Assembly (NCBI GenBank): GCA_023227945.1
Contig: JALOCC010000049.1
Coordinates: forward strand, 1 to 14,855
Source: Candidatus Omnitrophota bacterium
GTDB lineage: Bacteria; Omnitrophota; Gorgyraeia; Duberdicusellales; 4484-171
DNA: 14,855 bases
Direction: 5' to 3'
The notes under the pieces are model-generated. The model ran no database searches, was not told the DNA's origin, and saw only the letters and a program-made list of their open reading frames with translations. This document shows, piece after piece, positions 1 through 9,582 of the stretch. Numbering within the stretch: position 1 is the first letter of the stretch; every line of letters begins with the position of its first letter. Position numbers and translations under genes: made by a program.

Positions 1-457
1 CATAATGCCGTTGCGGTTGCGGGTCAATGAATATTTCATCCTTGAATTTTTCTTTTATCCGGAAAGCTTCTCTTTTATCGATATCGGTAATTATATCTAC
101 AGGTGCAAAAAAATTCTGGAATTTACGGCTATAATTTCTGTTTAGTGTTTTTAAATTTAGGCCTGAGAATTTTGCAAGTTCTGAAAAAATTGCCGTTTTC
201 TTATTTTTTATTTGATATGGAATTACCGCAATATTGAACGACGGCTTATCATATGCGAGCACAATTCCATTTCTGTCGAAAATCTTTCCGCGGATTGACC
301 GTTCCGGTATTACTTTCACATAGTTGTTTTTAGCACGAATAAGATAATAATTTCCTTTTATTATTTGATAATAAAACAGCGACACGCAAAGTATCAAAAA
401 TGCCGTGATACAAATACGTTTAAGAAAAATTATAAAACTATCTTTGCTAGATGACAT
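1..457 (-). CDS. mrdA: Penicillin-binding protein 2 (PBP2), N-terminal part; runs off the window
   Basis: Transpeptidase that cross-links peptidoglycan for side-wall elongation in the Rod complex, anchored in the inner membrane and facing the periplasm. Only about 152 N-terminal codons are present; the catalytic transpeptidase domain lies beyond the left edge. A short cytoplasmic start (MSSSKDSF) is followed by one hydrophobic segment at about residues 8-32 (IIFLKRICITAFLILC), the signal-anchor of this family. Next comes the class B PBP pedestal motif near residue 50 (ERSIRGKIFDRNG, with the RG.I.DRNG signature). The ATG at 457 overlaps the end of mreD by 11 bases, implying translational coupling. 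The position after mreB-mreC-mreD matches the classical mre/mrd order, which favours PBP2 over PBP3 (FtsI). The family call is confident; the symbol rests partly on context. Confidence 0.9.
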   Translation of the reverse strand, partial: MSSSKDSFIIFLKRICITAFLILCVSLFYYQIIKGNYYLIRAKNNYVKVIPERSIRGKIFDRNGIVLAYDKPSFNIAVIPYQIKNKKTAIFSELAKFSGLNLKTLNRNYSRKFQNFFAPVDIITDIDKREAFRIKEKFKDEIFIDPQPQRHY

Positions 458-911
458 TATCGTTTTTTAGCCCTAAGATAAGCCACTCGGTAAATAAGCG
501 GTTTATAAGAAGAAAAATAACCGATGAATGTATAAAAAATAATAGCGAAAAGAAATAACTAGCCTTGTTTATCTGAAAATTATTTATAGCAATATGGGCG
601 ACAAGCACGCCAAAAAAAAGGAGAACCTTCACTGCTTTTTTATGAAAATTACGTAAGCAATAATGAATGAGCGTGACAATAGCGCTAAATTCAAGCAAAT
701 TAAAATTGCCCATATCCATGCAGGCCGCATCTTTGAGGTAACCAAATATAATAGCTAAAATTAATGATGTTTTTAGCGGGTAATTCATAGCAACTAGTAC
801 GATGCCTAGAAAGGTGAATTCAGTTGCTAACGAGTAAGCAAATGGCTTTGTTACATCCAGGAGGAAAAAAATCAGTAACGCCGACAGTGCCTTTAGATTT
901 TTTTCCGTCAT
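447..911 (-). CDS. mreD: Rod shape-determining protein MreD
   Basis: Small polytopic inner-membrane protein of the elongation machinery that works with MreC. The 154-residue product is close to the usual family length and is almost entirely hydrophobic. It has about five membrane segments, for example residues 8-25, 30-60, 90-113 and 120-140, separated by short charged turns (YLKD, RNFHKK). MreD sequences are poorly conserved, so the identification leans on topology, length and position between mreC and mrdA. The ATG overlaps the mreC stop in an ATGA arrangement, and its own end overlaps the mrdA start by 11 bases, so the three are probably translated as a coupled set. Confidence 0.88.
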   Translation of the reverse strand: MTEKNLKALSALLIFFLLDVTKPFAYSLATEFTFLGIVLVAMNYPLKTSLILAIIFGYLKDAACMDMGNFNLLEFSAIVTLIHYCLRNFHKKAVKVLLFFGVLVAHIAINNFQINKASYFFSLLFFIHSSVIFLLINRLFTEWLILGLKNDNVI

Positions 912-1633
912 TTTATTATAAAAATTTTCTTTAAAAGCGGGTTTTGGCTAAAAAGTTTTACTTCGACGTCTAAAAACAAGCCATTTTTATTTTCATTAAT
1001 TTTTCTTACTCTTCCTATATATATGGGATATGAGATTAGAGGCATTTTAAACCATACTATATCATTAAGGTTAACATTGTCATTCATATCAATATATTGT
1101 ATTTTTACGGCGTCAAGCCCGCCGGAGAGCATCCCTAATGCGTCCTTTCCAATGTAAACTGCAAGGCTAAATTCAGGGTCGTCAACCAGCATAAGTCGCG
1201 CAAAATTATTTTTAACCTCGACTATTTTGCCTACCAGAAAGCCTTCGCTATCTACTGCAAACATCCCGTCTCTTAGTCCCTTATCTTTTCCCGCATTGAT
1301 AATTGCGAGCCTGCGCCACGCTGAAGGGTCAAACGAAGCAATTTCGACACCAACTATGTCTATTTTTTTGTCTTCTTTAAAAGCTAACGCTTTTCTTAAG
1401 TTTTCGTTTTCTTCAGCGACAGTTTGACTTTTCTTAATGGCTAAAGATAGGATGAGGTTTTTCTTTTCCAATTCTTCGATAGTTTTTGAGGAATTTTGTG
1501 TTGCTATGAGGCGTTGGCTGGAAAATGCTACCAGTAGATTCGCAATAAAACTTCTAAAAGGTAACACTAGAAGCAATGCGAACAACAAAAAAAGCGCTAT
1601 ATATTTAGATGTGATTTTAGAAGGTGGATACAA
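908..1633 (-). CDS. mreC: Rod shape-determining protein MreC
   Basis: Periplasmic scaffold of the elongasome that bridges MreB and MreD to PBP2. The 241-residue protein has the family layout. A short cytoplasmic tail is followed by one membrane helix at about residues 11-27, then a coiled coil at about 48-90 ([18 protein letters not shown]) and the paired beta-barrel domain to the end. The barrel domain includes [21 protein letters not shown], cf. the V.....DP..W.. motif of MreC, and the GLRDGMFAV turn. The only plausible start is a TTG at 1633, because an in-frame stop lies four codons upstream and no ATG or GTG precedes the membrane helix. The start lies 17 bases inside the end of mreB, with only a weak AGAAGA upstream, so initiation probably depends on translation of mreB. 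Confidence 0.92.
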   Translation of the reverse strand: MYPPSKITSKYIALFLLFALLLVLPFRSFIANLLVAFSSQRLIATQNSSKTIEELEKKNLILSLAIKKSQTVAEENENLRKALAFKEDKKIDIVGVEIASFDPSAWRRLAIINAGKDKGLRDGMFAVDSEGFLVGKIVEVKNNFARLMLVDDPEFSLAVYIGKDALGMLSGGLDAVKIQYIDMNDNVNLNDIVWFKMPLISYPIYIGRVRKINENKNGLFLDVEVKLFSQNPLLKKIFIIK

Positions 1634-2693
1634 GAGAAATCTTCTTTAAAAACCTGGGGTCTTCTAGTATTTTGCCTGTCCCCAGGGCAACTGACGTTAA
1701 AGGGTCATCTGCAACAAAACAGGCAAGGCCGGTTTGTTCAGAAACTAATTTATCCAGGCCGCGCAGCAATGAGCCGCCGCCACAAAGTACTATCCCTTTT
1801 TCGATCAAATCAGCAGCAAGCTCCGGCGGGGTGCGTTCAAGCGTTACTTTTGTTGCCTCGATTATCTCTTTTAAGGGAATCTGTAACGCCTCACGCACTT
1901 CTTCCGAATTTATCCTGATAAATTTAGGAAGCCCTGTAATCAAATCTCGGCCTCGCACTTCCATAGTTAGTTCTTCTTCCAGCGGCCATGCAGAGCCTAT
2001 TTTTATTTTTATTTCTTCGGCTGTGCGTTCGCCTATCATAAGATTGTAAGCTTTTTTCATATGTTCTATGATCGCATCATCCATTTCATCTCCCCCTACC
2101 CTTACAGAACGTGCATATACTGCTCCGCCTAAAGAAATTACCGCTATTTCCGTTGTGCCACCGCCGATGTCAATAATCATACTGCCTTGAGGCTCGGTTA
2201 TAGGCAGTCCTACGCCGATAGCCGCGGCAAGAGATTGCTCAACCGGGATAACCTCTCTGGCGCCGGCCTTAAGAGCGGAATCTTTTACGGCTCTTTTTTC
2301 AACTTCGGTTATTCCGGAAGGTACCGCTATTACAATTCTTGGCCTTCGAAAACTGCTAAATATATTCGGAGGGTTAACTTTGTTTATAAAATAACGAAGC
2401 ATTTCTTCGGTTACGTCAAAATCAGCGATAACTCCATCTTTCATCGGCCTTATTGCTGAAATGCTTCCCGGGGTTTTGCCGAGCATGCGTTTAGCTTCTT
2501 CGCCTACCGCAAGTACAGCACCGCTATTTTTGTATATTGCAACGACGGAAGGTTCGCAAAGCACAATTCCTTGGCCACGTAAATAAACAAGCGTTGTCGC
2601 TGTGCCTAAATCAATGCCGATATCGTTGGAAAAAGCGCCAAGCAGATTGCTGATAATTCTGGTAGCTGAGTTTATGAATTTGACTATTTTCAT
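1617..2693 (-). CDS. mreB: Rod shape-determining actin homologue MreB
   Basis: Actin-like ATPase that forms membrane-bound filaments and directs lateral wall synthesis. The 358-residue product contains the phosphate-1 loop at 25-35 ([10 protein letters not shown]), the phosphate-2 loop at about 175-183 (IDIGGGTTE) and the adenosine motif at about 302-312 ([11 protein letters not shown]). The N-terminus ([21 protein letters not shown]) is some eight residues longer than in most MreB proteins and alternates hydrophobic and basic residues, which fits an amphipathic membrane-binding helix (inference). It is the first gene of the mreB-mreC-mreD-mrdA run and has a good promoter upstream. There is no clear Shine-Dalgarno sequence before the ATG (CCTTAAT only), and the predicted transcription start is just 3-11 bases upstream. 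Confidence 0.96.
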   Translation of the reverse strand: MKIVKFINSATRIISNLLGAFSNDIGIDLGTATTLVYLRGQGIVLCEPSVVAIYKNSGAVLAVGEEAKRMLGKTPGSISAIRPMKDGVIADFDVTEEMLRYFINKVNPPNIFSSFRRPRIVIAVPSGITEVEKRAVKDSALKAGAREVIPVEQSLAAAIGVGLPITEPQGSMIIDIGGGTTEIAVISLGGAVYARSVRVGGDEMDDAIIEHMKKAYNLMIGERTAEEIKIKIGSAWPLEEELTMEVRGRDLITGLPKFIRINSEEVREALQIPLKEIIEATKVTLERTPPELAADLIEKGIVLCGGGSLLRGLDKLVSEQTGLACFVADDPLTSVALGTGKILEDPRFLKKISLVSTF

Positions 2694-2702
2694 ATTAAGG
2701 TA

Positions 2703-2740
2703 ATTATAGCAATGATAACAAACGCTTATCCACTTGTCAA
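2703..2740 (-). promoter_or_regulatory. Sigma-70-type promoter of the mre cluster
   Basis: Read on the minus strand, TTGACA (2740-2735) is followed after 17 bases by TATCAT (2717-2712). A second, extended -10 box TGCTATAAT ends at 2703, 26 bases from the -35 box. Either -10 box places the transcription start within about 3-11 bases of the mreB ATG at 2693. The -35 box is a perfect consensus match and the spacing of the first pair is ideal. Confidence 0.7.
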
Positions 2741-2761
2741 CGATATTCCGATTATTTTAGA

Positions 2762-2780
2762 TACCGTAGTCGCTACGGTA
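2762..2780. other. 19-nt perfect hairpin in the ilvD-mreB gap
   Basis: TACCGTAG and CTACGGTA form a perfect 8-bp stem around a 3-base loop. It begins 4 bases after the ilvD stop in transcription order and 22 bases before the mreB -35 box. The downstream bases on the minus strand (TCTAAAATAATC) are AT-rich but not a U-tract. It could therefore end or stabilise the ilvD transcript, but it is not a classical intrinsic terminator. Confidence 0.6.
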
Positions 2781-2783
2781 CTG

Positions 2784-4439
2784 TTATTCTTTTAATATAG
2801 CCCCGGTTGATGCGGAAGTGACTATTTTTGAATATCTATAAAGATACCCTGATTTTATTTTTTCCGGCTGCAATTTTATTTCTTTTTTTCTTTTTTCTAT
2901 TTCGGTATTACTTATCAGCAGGCTAAGTTTTCTCTTGGGAATATTGATATGTATTATATCACCATCCTTGATATAAGCAATTAGCCCTCCAAGTGCAGCT
3001 TCCGGGGAAACATGGCCAATACAAGGGCCGCGGGTTCCACCGGAAAACCTACCGTCAGTGATAAGCGCAACATTTTTATGCAGCCCCATGCCTACCAAGG
3101 CAGATGTTGGTGAAAGCATTTCCCTCATTCCAGGGCCTCCGCTTGGGCCTTCATATCTTATAACAACGATGTTTCCTTTCTTTATTTTGCCATTTAGTAT
3201 ATTTTCCATGGCTTCTTCTTCTGAATTGTAAACACGGGCAGTGCCTTTAAATTCAAGCATGTCTGGTTCGACCGCAGATTGTTTAACTATTGCACCTTCA
3301 GGGGCAAGATTTCCGTACAGGACAGCGATTCCCCCTTCTTTTCGATAAGCATTATCCAGGGGCCGTATGATGTCGTCGTCATAAATAACAGCTGATTTCG
3401 CAATCTCATGGGTTTTTTTACCACATACCGTTGGCGCGTTATTTATTAGTTTTAAAAATCTTTGTAAAACTGCGGGGATTCCTCCGGCATTATCAAGATC
3501 TTCCATGTAGTATTCTCCCGCCGGCTCAAGCTTGGCAATGTTTGGTGTAAGCTTGCTTATCCTGTCAAAATCTTTAAGGCTAAGGGGCACTTGTGCTTCT
3601 GAGGCTATCGCCATAAGATGTAAAACTGTGTTGCTTGAGCCCCCTAGAGCCATATCAACGACAATAGCATTTTCTAAAGATTTTTTATTTACAATGTCCT
3701 TTGGTTTTATGTCGTTTTTGACCAGATCGACTATGCGTTGGCCGCTTTCATAAGCAATTCTTGTTTTTCTGTTTAAAACTGCAGGAGTTGCTGCGCAATA
3801 CGGAAGCGAAAGCCCCATTGCTTCTGTAATGCATGCCATTGTGTTTGCGGTATATAACCCCTGGCACGAGCCGCATGATGGGCAGGCTTCGCATTCAATA
3901 GTCCGTAGCTCTTCTTTGCTTATGGTTCCTGCCTTAAACCTGCCTACTGCTTCAAAAGCATCGCGCACAAGGGCAAGCCGTTTCTTTCCTAAATGCCCCC
4001 CTAACATCGGCCCAGCTGTCACAACGATTGTCGGAATATTTACGCGTAAACTTCCCATAATCATTCCCGGAGTGATTTTATCACAGTTGGTAAGTAGAAT
4101 TAAGCCATCTAAGCTATTGGCACAGGCAATTGTTTCAATAATATCCGCAACAAGTTCCCGCGAAGGCAGGGAATATTTCATACCCGAATGCCCCATGGCA
4201 ATGCCGTCGCAAATACCGGGAACACCGAAAATAAAAGGAGTCCCACCTTTGTTTTCTATGCCTCTTTCGATATAGCGTTCTAAAGTGCGCATATTGATAT
4301 GCCCTGGAATAAGATCAGTGAAGGAAGAAGCAATACCAATGAAAGGCCTTTCCATATGTGAAGAAGAAAGCCCCGTGCCATACAAAAGAGCACGATTTGG
4401 AAACCTTTCAACTCCCTTTTTTATTTTGTCAGAACGCAT
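2784..4439 (-). CDS. ilvD: Dihydroxy-acid dehydratase
   Basis: Iron-sulfur dehydratase of isoleucine and valine synthesis (2,3-dihydroxy-acid to 2-oxo-acid), cytoplasmic. The 551-residue length fits the shorter IlvD forms. Family signatures are clear: GHINM near 46-50, [18 protein letters not shown] at 78-95, NCDKITPGM at 118-126, [17 protein letters not shown] at 185-201 and [20 protein letters not shown] near the C-terminus. Candidate cluster ligands are Cys77, Cys119 and the Cys186/189/192 group. Residues 44-47 read IPGH, as in the E. coli enzyme, rather than TPCN as in some [2Fe-2S] relatives, so the cluster type cannot be settled from sequence alone. A strong GGAGGT (4448-4443) precedes the ATG. 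No other branched-chain amino acid gene is nearby. Sugar-acid dehydratases share the fold, but the motif match favours IlvD. Confidence 0.95.
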   Translation of the reverse strand: MRSDKIKKGVERFPNRALLYGTGLSSSHMERPFIGIASSFTDLIPGHINMRTLERYIERGIENKGGTPFIFGVPGICDGIAMGHSGMKYSLPSRELVADIIETIACANSLDGLILLTNCDKITPGMIMGSLRVNIPTIVVTAGPMLGGHLGKKRLALVRDAFEAVGRFKAGTISKEELRTIECEACPSCGSCQGLYTANTMACITEAMGLSLPYCAATPAVLNRKTRIAYESGQRIVDLVKNDIKPKDIVNKKSLENAIVVDMALGGSSNTVLHLMAIASEAQVPLSLKDFDRISKLTPNIAKLEPAGEYYMEDLDNAGGIPAVLQRFLKLINNAPTVCGKKTHEIAKSAVIYDDDIIRPLDNAYRKEGGIAVLYGNLAPEGAIVKQSAVEPDMLEFKGTARVYNSEEEAMENILNGKIKKGNIVVIRYEGPSGGPGMREMLSPTSALVGMGLHKNVALITDGRFSGGTRGPCIGHVSPEAALGGLIAYIKDGDIIHINIPKRKLSLLISNTEIEKRKKEIKLQPEKIKSGYLYRYSKIVTSASTGAILKE

Positions 4440-4516
4440 ATTACCTCCGTAGGTTTAAGTCAAGGTTGAAACGTAAAGAATTTAATCTTTCTTAACCTAA
4501 GCCTTAACCTTTTTAC
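4440..4516 (-). other. ilvD leader with repeated GGTTAAG and an imperfect inverted repeat
   Basis: On the minus strand the gap contains GGTTAAG twice within 20 bases and then AAAGA/TCTTT as a small stem. CTTAAACCT just before the ilvD Shine-Dalgarno pairs with AGGTTAAG apart from one bulged base. It could fold as a leader hairpin or end the aldolase transcript. There is no leader peptide rich in branched-chain residues and no U-tract. Function unknown. Confidence 0.3.
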
Positions 4517-5920
4517 TCAGTCTGCTCCTTCAAGTTTGCCAAGATCTTTTTCTTCTTTAAGAAAATCTTCCTTTTTCTTTTCGACAATAGCCGGCAGAAC
4601 ATACTCTTTGACGAAGTTTTTTGTATCTTTTATGCGCAGCTTATCAAAAAGAAAAGAAAATTCTTCTTCTAGTATACTTGATATCTTCTCGCGCCACTCT
4701 TTGGGCAGTGAATGTATTTCTTTTTTAAACGGACCTAAAGCATTTTTCCGTGTCTTATATATAAACTGGTCATTTGTTATATCAGGTTTCTTTTCTGCGG
4801 CATAAGTCGTGTGTAGCCATCCGTAGATTTTTTCTTTAAGGGGTAACGGAAGATAATCATAGACAATATTTTGAAATTGTGTAGCTAAGTGTATTTCTGC
4901 GCAGCCTACTTCAGGGAAAGTATGAAATGCTTCATTGGGCAGGGTGGATGCGCCATGCTGCACTGCGCCTGCTAAACCATAATCTTTTCTGGCAATTTCA
5001 GAAAGTTTCTTAAGCGTATCAAAGTCTATGCTTACTTTTGCAATTGAGCCGTCAGGTAAAACTACGCCGCCGTGCGAGGTTCCTGTTTGTATGCTTATTT
5101 TGGATATACCTTTTAATTTCTTAATTTCTTTAAGATAGCCTTTGATATATGCGTGTAATTCCTCCGGTGTAGAATTCTTTCCACCGACTTCTCCAATCTC
5201 GCCACCTATTGAAATATCGATATTTTTTGGCTGAAGGCTGCGTATGTGTTTTGTTAGCTGGCCACAGACTTCATAATTTAATTTTTGCTGTTCGTCCAAA
5301 TTGTTTTTCGACAGGTCAACCAAAGTGGAAGTATCTATATCAATATTATAGAAAGAACAATCAATTGCCTCTTTTATTAAATCTTTCAAAGGGTTGAGTT
5401 CCTTGTCTTTGTCCTGCAGGTAATTTTTTGCTTTTACCTGAAAATGGTCTCCCTGGATAAAAATAGGCCCGGTGTAATTTTCTTTTATTGCGGCAAGTAT
5501 AAGAACCGAAGAGTATTCCAAAGGCCTTTGGCCAGTGTAGCCGATTTCACTTTTTGCAATCTCAAAGATAAAAGCCCCGGCATTTATCTTGTTTGCCGCG
5601 CGATATACCGCTCGCGCCAAGTCATAAGTAAGAGTTCTTATGTTCATTGCGGGCACGGTAAATCCGCTAAAAGCGCCCTTCCCCCGTGCTTCATACAAGC
5701 CTTGTATTGATGATGGTATTACCCCGAAAGCGAGCCCCGCGTTATATGCAACAAAATAACATAGTCTTTTAAGATGATTTGAATCGGAAAGTATTATGGT
5801 GTCGATTAAGTCATCGACTATTTTTTTTCGGAAAAAATCAGGGTTTTTAATTTCTATTTTTCCGTCTTTCTCAACTAATGTTTTTCCGTCAAAAATTTGT
5901 GCTTCATTTTGATAAACCAT
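4517..5920 (-). CDS. Class II (metal-dependent) fructose-bisphosphate aldolase, long form
   Basis: Probably cleaves fructose 1,6-bisphosphate into dihydroxyacetone phosphate and glyceraldehyde 3-phosphate, or the reverse. The core, about residues 75-345, carries the class II metal-site pattern: GDHFQ (Asp158, His159), GGEIGEVGG (Glu241/Glu244), GTSHGG (His283) and VQHGAST (His322). At 467 residues it is well over 100 longer than the usual 285-360. It has a charged N-terminal extension of about 75 residues and a Lys/Glu-rich C-terminal region of about 110 residues. AGGAGG before the ATG supports this start. It lies 53 bases downstream of the phosphofructokinase gene, so two consecutive glycolytic steps are probably co-transcribed. 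Alternatives are a tagatose-bisphosphate aldolase or another PF01116-like aldolase; the substrate is inferred from context. Confidence 0.78.
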   Translation of the reverse strand: MVYQNEAQIFDGKTLVEKDGKIEIKNPDFFRKKIVDDLIDTIILSDSNHLKRLCYFVAYNAGLAFGVIPSSIQGLYEARGKGAFSGFTVPAMNIRTLTYDLARAVYRAANKINAGAFIFEIAKSEIGYTGQRPLEYSSVLILAAIKENYTGPIFIQGDHFQVKAKNYLQDKDKELNPLKDLIKEAIDCSFYNIDIDTSTLVDLSKNNLDEQQKLNYEVCGQLTKHIRSLQPKNIDISIGGEIGEVGGKNSTPEELHAYIKGYLKEIKKLKGISKISIQTGTSHGGVVLPDGSIAKVSIDFDTLKKLSEIARKDYGLAGAVQHGASTLPNEAFHTFPEVGCAEIHLATQFQNIVYDYLPLPLKEKIYGWLHTTYAAEKKPDITNDQFIYKTRKNALGPFKKEIHSLPKEWREKISSILEEEFSFLFDKLRIKDTKNFVKEYVLPAIVEKKKEDFLKEEKDLGKLEGAD

Positions 5921-5937
5921 TTTGCCTCCTTGATGAG

Positions 5938-5956
5938 CCCCGACGTAACATCGGGG
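5938..5956 (-). other. 19-nt hairpin between the phosphofructokinase and aldolase genes
   Basis: On the minus strand CCCCGATG and CGTCGGGG form an 8-bp stem (one U-G pair) around a UUA loop. It lies 17 bases after the pfkA stop and ends 6 bases before the AAGGAGG of the aldolase gene. No U-tract follows, so it is unlikely to be an intrinsic terminator. It may protect the upstream mRNA end or tune aldolase translation. Confidence 0.6.
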
Positions 5957-5973
5957 TAGTTACAAATAATCTT

Positions 5974-6927
5974 TTATGTAAGAATCTTAATCAATCTATA
6001 GTAAGCTTCAACTTCCATGTCTTTAGGTTTTATTGCTTCTTCAAGAGGAAGTTCTATTAAATCCATATTTTTAAGTGCTACACATTTGTCGGTATGGCCG
6101 TCTTTAAGCATTTCTACTGCCATACTTCCGTATCTTGCCGCAAGTATTCTGTCACCGGCTGTTGGCATGCCACCCCTTTGGATATGGCCTAAAACAACTA
6201 TACGTGTTTCAAGCTCCGTTATTTCAGTTATTTTTGCTGCTATATCGCTAGCGTGAGCCTTGCCTTCGGCGACAATAATTATCCAGCTTATTTTACCCCG
6301 GATGTTGCCTTCAGTTATGGCTTCGCATATTTCTTCAATTTCGAAATTGCGTTCTGGAACTAAGACTTCTTCGCACCCTCCCGCTAAAGCAACTCTTAAA
6401 GCAATATAGCCGCAGTCTCTACCCATAACCTCGACAACAAATATTCTTTCTAAGGAATCTGCTGTGTCACGTATTTTATCAAGAGCATCCAAAGCGACAT
6501 TAACGGCAGTATCTGCGCCGATGCATAAATCAACACCATTTAGGTCGTTATCTATTGTTGCCGGTACCCCTATGACTTTTACTCCGTATTTCGAAGCCAA
6601 AAGATGAGCGGCAGCAAGCGACCCGTTGCCGCCGACAACTATCAATCCGTCTAAGTTATTATTTTTTATCGTTTGAAGGGCCTTAAGTTGCCCTTCCTCG
6701 GTCATAAACCGTTTTGAACGGGCAGTTTTTAAAATAGTTCCGCCGGTATTTATTATTCCGGAAACAGAACGCCTATCAAAAATTTTTGTTTCCCCGTTTA
6801 TCAGGCCTTCATACCCCCGGAATATACCTACTGTTTCGATCCCGTAAGAATCAGCAGTTCTTACGATAGCTCGTATACAAGCGTTTATGCCAGCACAATC
6901 TCTTGTTAATATGCCTATCCTTTTCAT
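5974..6927 (-). CDS. pfkA: 6-phosphofructokinase family protein with divergent nucleotide loop
   Basis: Glycolytic kinase family that phosphorylates fructose 6-phosphate. Length (317 residues) and most active-site motifs fit the bacterial enzyme. ATIDND at 123-128 supplies the presumed catalytic Asp126. Arg161 and the VEVMGRDCGY segment at 165-174, Glu221, Arg242 and HIQRGG at 248-253 correspond to substrate-binding positions. Two ATP-site features deviate. The usual TSGGDxPGxNA loop reads TRDCAGINA at 8-16, shorter and lacking the GG pair. The GGDGS motif reads GGNGS at 99-103, replacing the Mg-ATP aspartate with Asn101. Gly102 and Ala123 are small residues as in ATP-type enzymes, not the Asp and Lys of pyrophosphate-type ones. 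GGGAG lies upstream of the ATG at rather wide spacing. The family is secure; the phosphate donor is open. Confidence 0.88.
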   Translation of the reverse strand: MKRIGILTRDCAGINACIRAIVRTADSYGIETVGIFRGYEGLINGETKIFDRRSVSGIINTGGTILKTARSKRFMTEEGQLKALQTIKNNNLDGLIVVGGNGSLAAAHLLASKYGVKVIGVPATIDNDLNGVDLCIGADTAVNVALDALDKIRDTADSLERIFVVEVMGRDCGYIALRVALAGGCEEVLVPERNFEIEEICEAITEGNIRGKISWIIIVAEGKAHASDIAAKITEITELETRIVVLGHIQRGGMPTAGDRILAARYGSMAVEMLKDGHTDKCVALKNMDLIELPLEEAIKPKDMEVEAYYRLIKILT

Positions 6928-6956
6928 AAAATCATTCTCCCAACGTTTTTCGTCTA

Positions 6957-7051
6957 ATCGGCTACGGTTACGCGGCTCGTTTCGTCAATCGTCAAACGTC
7001 TTACACTAAACGCAACCGATACGAGTTGCGCAACCGTTTAACGCAACCGAT
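6957..7051. repeat. Repeat cluster in the ahcY-pfkA gap
   Basis: The gap of about 126 bases holds two exact ACGCAACCGAT copies (7010-7020 and 7041-7051) and related GCGCAACCG. The arms at 6965-6980 and 7021-7036 pair at 13 of 16 positions as DNA, or 14 of 16 in minus-strand RNA counting a G-U pair. AATCGG and CCGATT lie at the outer ends. The composition is richer in CG dinucleotides than the flanking genes. It looks like a degenerate dispersed intergenic repeat and would form a hairpin in the ahcY-pfkA transcript. No U-tract and no ORF. Confidence 0.5.
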
Positions 7052-7053
7052 TT

Positions 7054-8368
<1,315 letters not shown>

Positions 8369-8380
8369 GTTGGCTTCATT

Positions 8381-9547
8381 TCATAATTTTGCAGCTGCTT
8401 TTTTAAGTATGCTCGCCTTATCGGTACATTCCCAGCTGAATTCTGGCTCTTGTCTACCAAAATGGCCGTAACAGGCGGTTTTGCGATAAATCGGCCTTAG
8501 TAAATCCAGTGTTTTAATCATGCCTTTTGGCGTTAAATCGAAATTTTCGGTTATAAGTTTAACGATTGCGCTATCTGAAATTTTACCTGTGCCAAAAGTG
8601 TCGACGAATATCGAGAGAGGTTCTGCTTTTCCGATTACATAAGCAACATGTATCAAGCATTTATTTGCTATTTGGGCTGCAACGATATTTTTTGCTACAT
8701 ACCTTGCCATGTAGGCAGCTGAGCGGTCAACTTTTGTAGGGTCTTTTCCGCTAAACGCCCCTCCGCCGGAAGCAACCATACCTCCGTAGGTATCAACTAC
8801 GATTTTGCGTCCGGTCATTCCGGTATCTGACTGAGGACCTCCGATTACAAATTTTCCGGTCTCGTTAATGTAATATTTGGTATTTTTATCGACGTAGCCC
8901 TTAAGTATAGGTTTAGCAATAGTTTCTATGATTTCCTGGCGCGCATGTTCGGTAATTATTTTTTTATCTTTCTTTGGGTCCAATATACTTTCTGTATGTT
9001 GGCAGGCAAGGACTACCGAGTCAACCCTTTTAGGGTGGCCGTCATGGTACTCAACGGTTACTTGTGATTTTCCATCAGGGCCAAGGTATTTTAAGATGCC
9101 TTCGTGGCGCACATCAGCCATGCGTTTTACGAGCTTATGTGCCAGCATAATCGGAAGCGGCATAAGTTCTTCTGTTTCTTTACATGCGTAGCCTACCATC
9201 ATGCCCTGGTCTCCGGCTCCTCCTGTATTTACGCCTTGCGCGATATCAGGAGATTGGCTGTTGATTGTATTTATAATAGCGCAAGTATGATAATCAAAAC
9301 CGTACTTCGGGTCATCATAACCTATCTGTTTGATAATTTCACGGGCTAATCTATGTATATCGACATAGGCAGTAGTTGTGATTTCTCCCCCTACCATAAG
9401 AAGGCCCATGGTGACAAATGTTTCACATGCAACTCTGCCGCTAGGGTCGTGCTTAAGCACTTCATCCAGCACCCCGTCAGAAATTTGGTCGCACAACTTA
9501 TCCGGATGGCCTTCCGCAACTGACTCAGAAGTAAAATAGAACTTCAT
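8381..9547 (-). CDS. metK: S-adenosylmethionine synthase
   Basis: Makes S-adenosylmethionine from methionine and ATP; cytoplasmic, normally a homotetramer. The 388-residue length is typical. The N-terminal [18 protein letters not shown] (8-25) holds the ATP and metal residues His14 and Asp16. [12 protein letters not shown] (110-121) is the hexapeptide signature and [16 protein letters not shown] (261-276) is the P-loop-like signature with the phosphate-binding Lys and Asp. A strong AGGAGGT precedes the ATG. Downstream is ahcY, giving a SAM synthesis and recycling pair; upstream, 35 bases away, is scpB. No SAM-responsive riboswitch fits in the short leader. Confidence 0.98.
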   Translation of the reverse strand: MKFYFTSESVAEGHPDKLCDQISDGVLDEVLKHDPSGRVACETFVTMGLLMVGGEITTTAYVDIHRLAREIIKQIGYDDPKYGFDYHTCAIINTINSQSPDIAQGVNTGGAGDQGMMVGYACKETEELMPLPIMLAHKLVKRMADVRHEGILKYLGPDGKSQVTVEYHDGHPKRVDSVVLACQHTESILDPKKDKKIITEHARQEIIETIAKPILKGYVDKNTKYYINETGKFVIGGPQSDTGMTGRKIVVDTYGGMVASGGGAFSGKDPTKVDRSAAYMARYVAKNIVAAQIANKCLIHVAYVIGKAEPLSIFVDTFGTGKISDSAIVKLITENFDLTPKGMIKTLDLLRPIYRKTACYGHFGRQEPEFSWECTDKASILKKAAAKL

Positions 9548-9582
9548 TACTGTACCTCCTTTTAAAATTAAATGTTTAAAGC

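Noticed and set aside
3829..4275. 148-codon plus-strand open frame opposite ilvD
   Set aside because: It is a shadow of the strongly conserved ilvD reading frame, with no independent start signal or recognisable domain.
7010..7051. CRISPR-like array from the two ACGCAACCGAT copies
   Set aside because: Only two short units with irregular spacing, no spacer-repeat periodicity and no cas genes.
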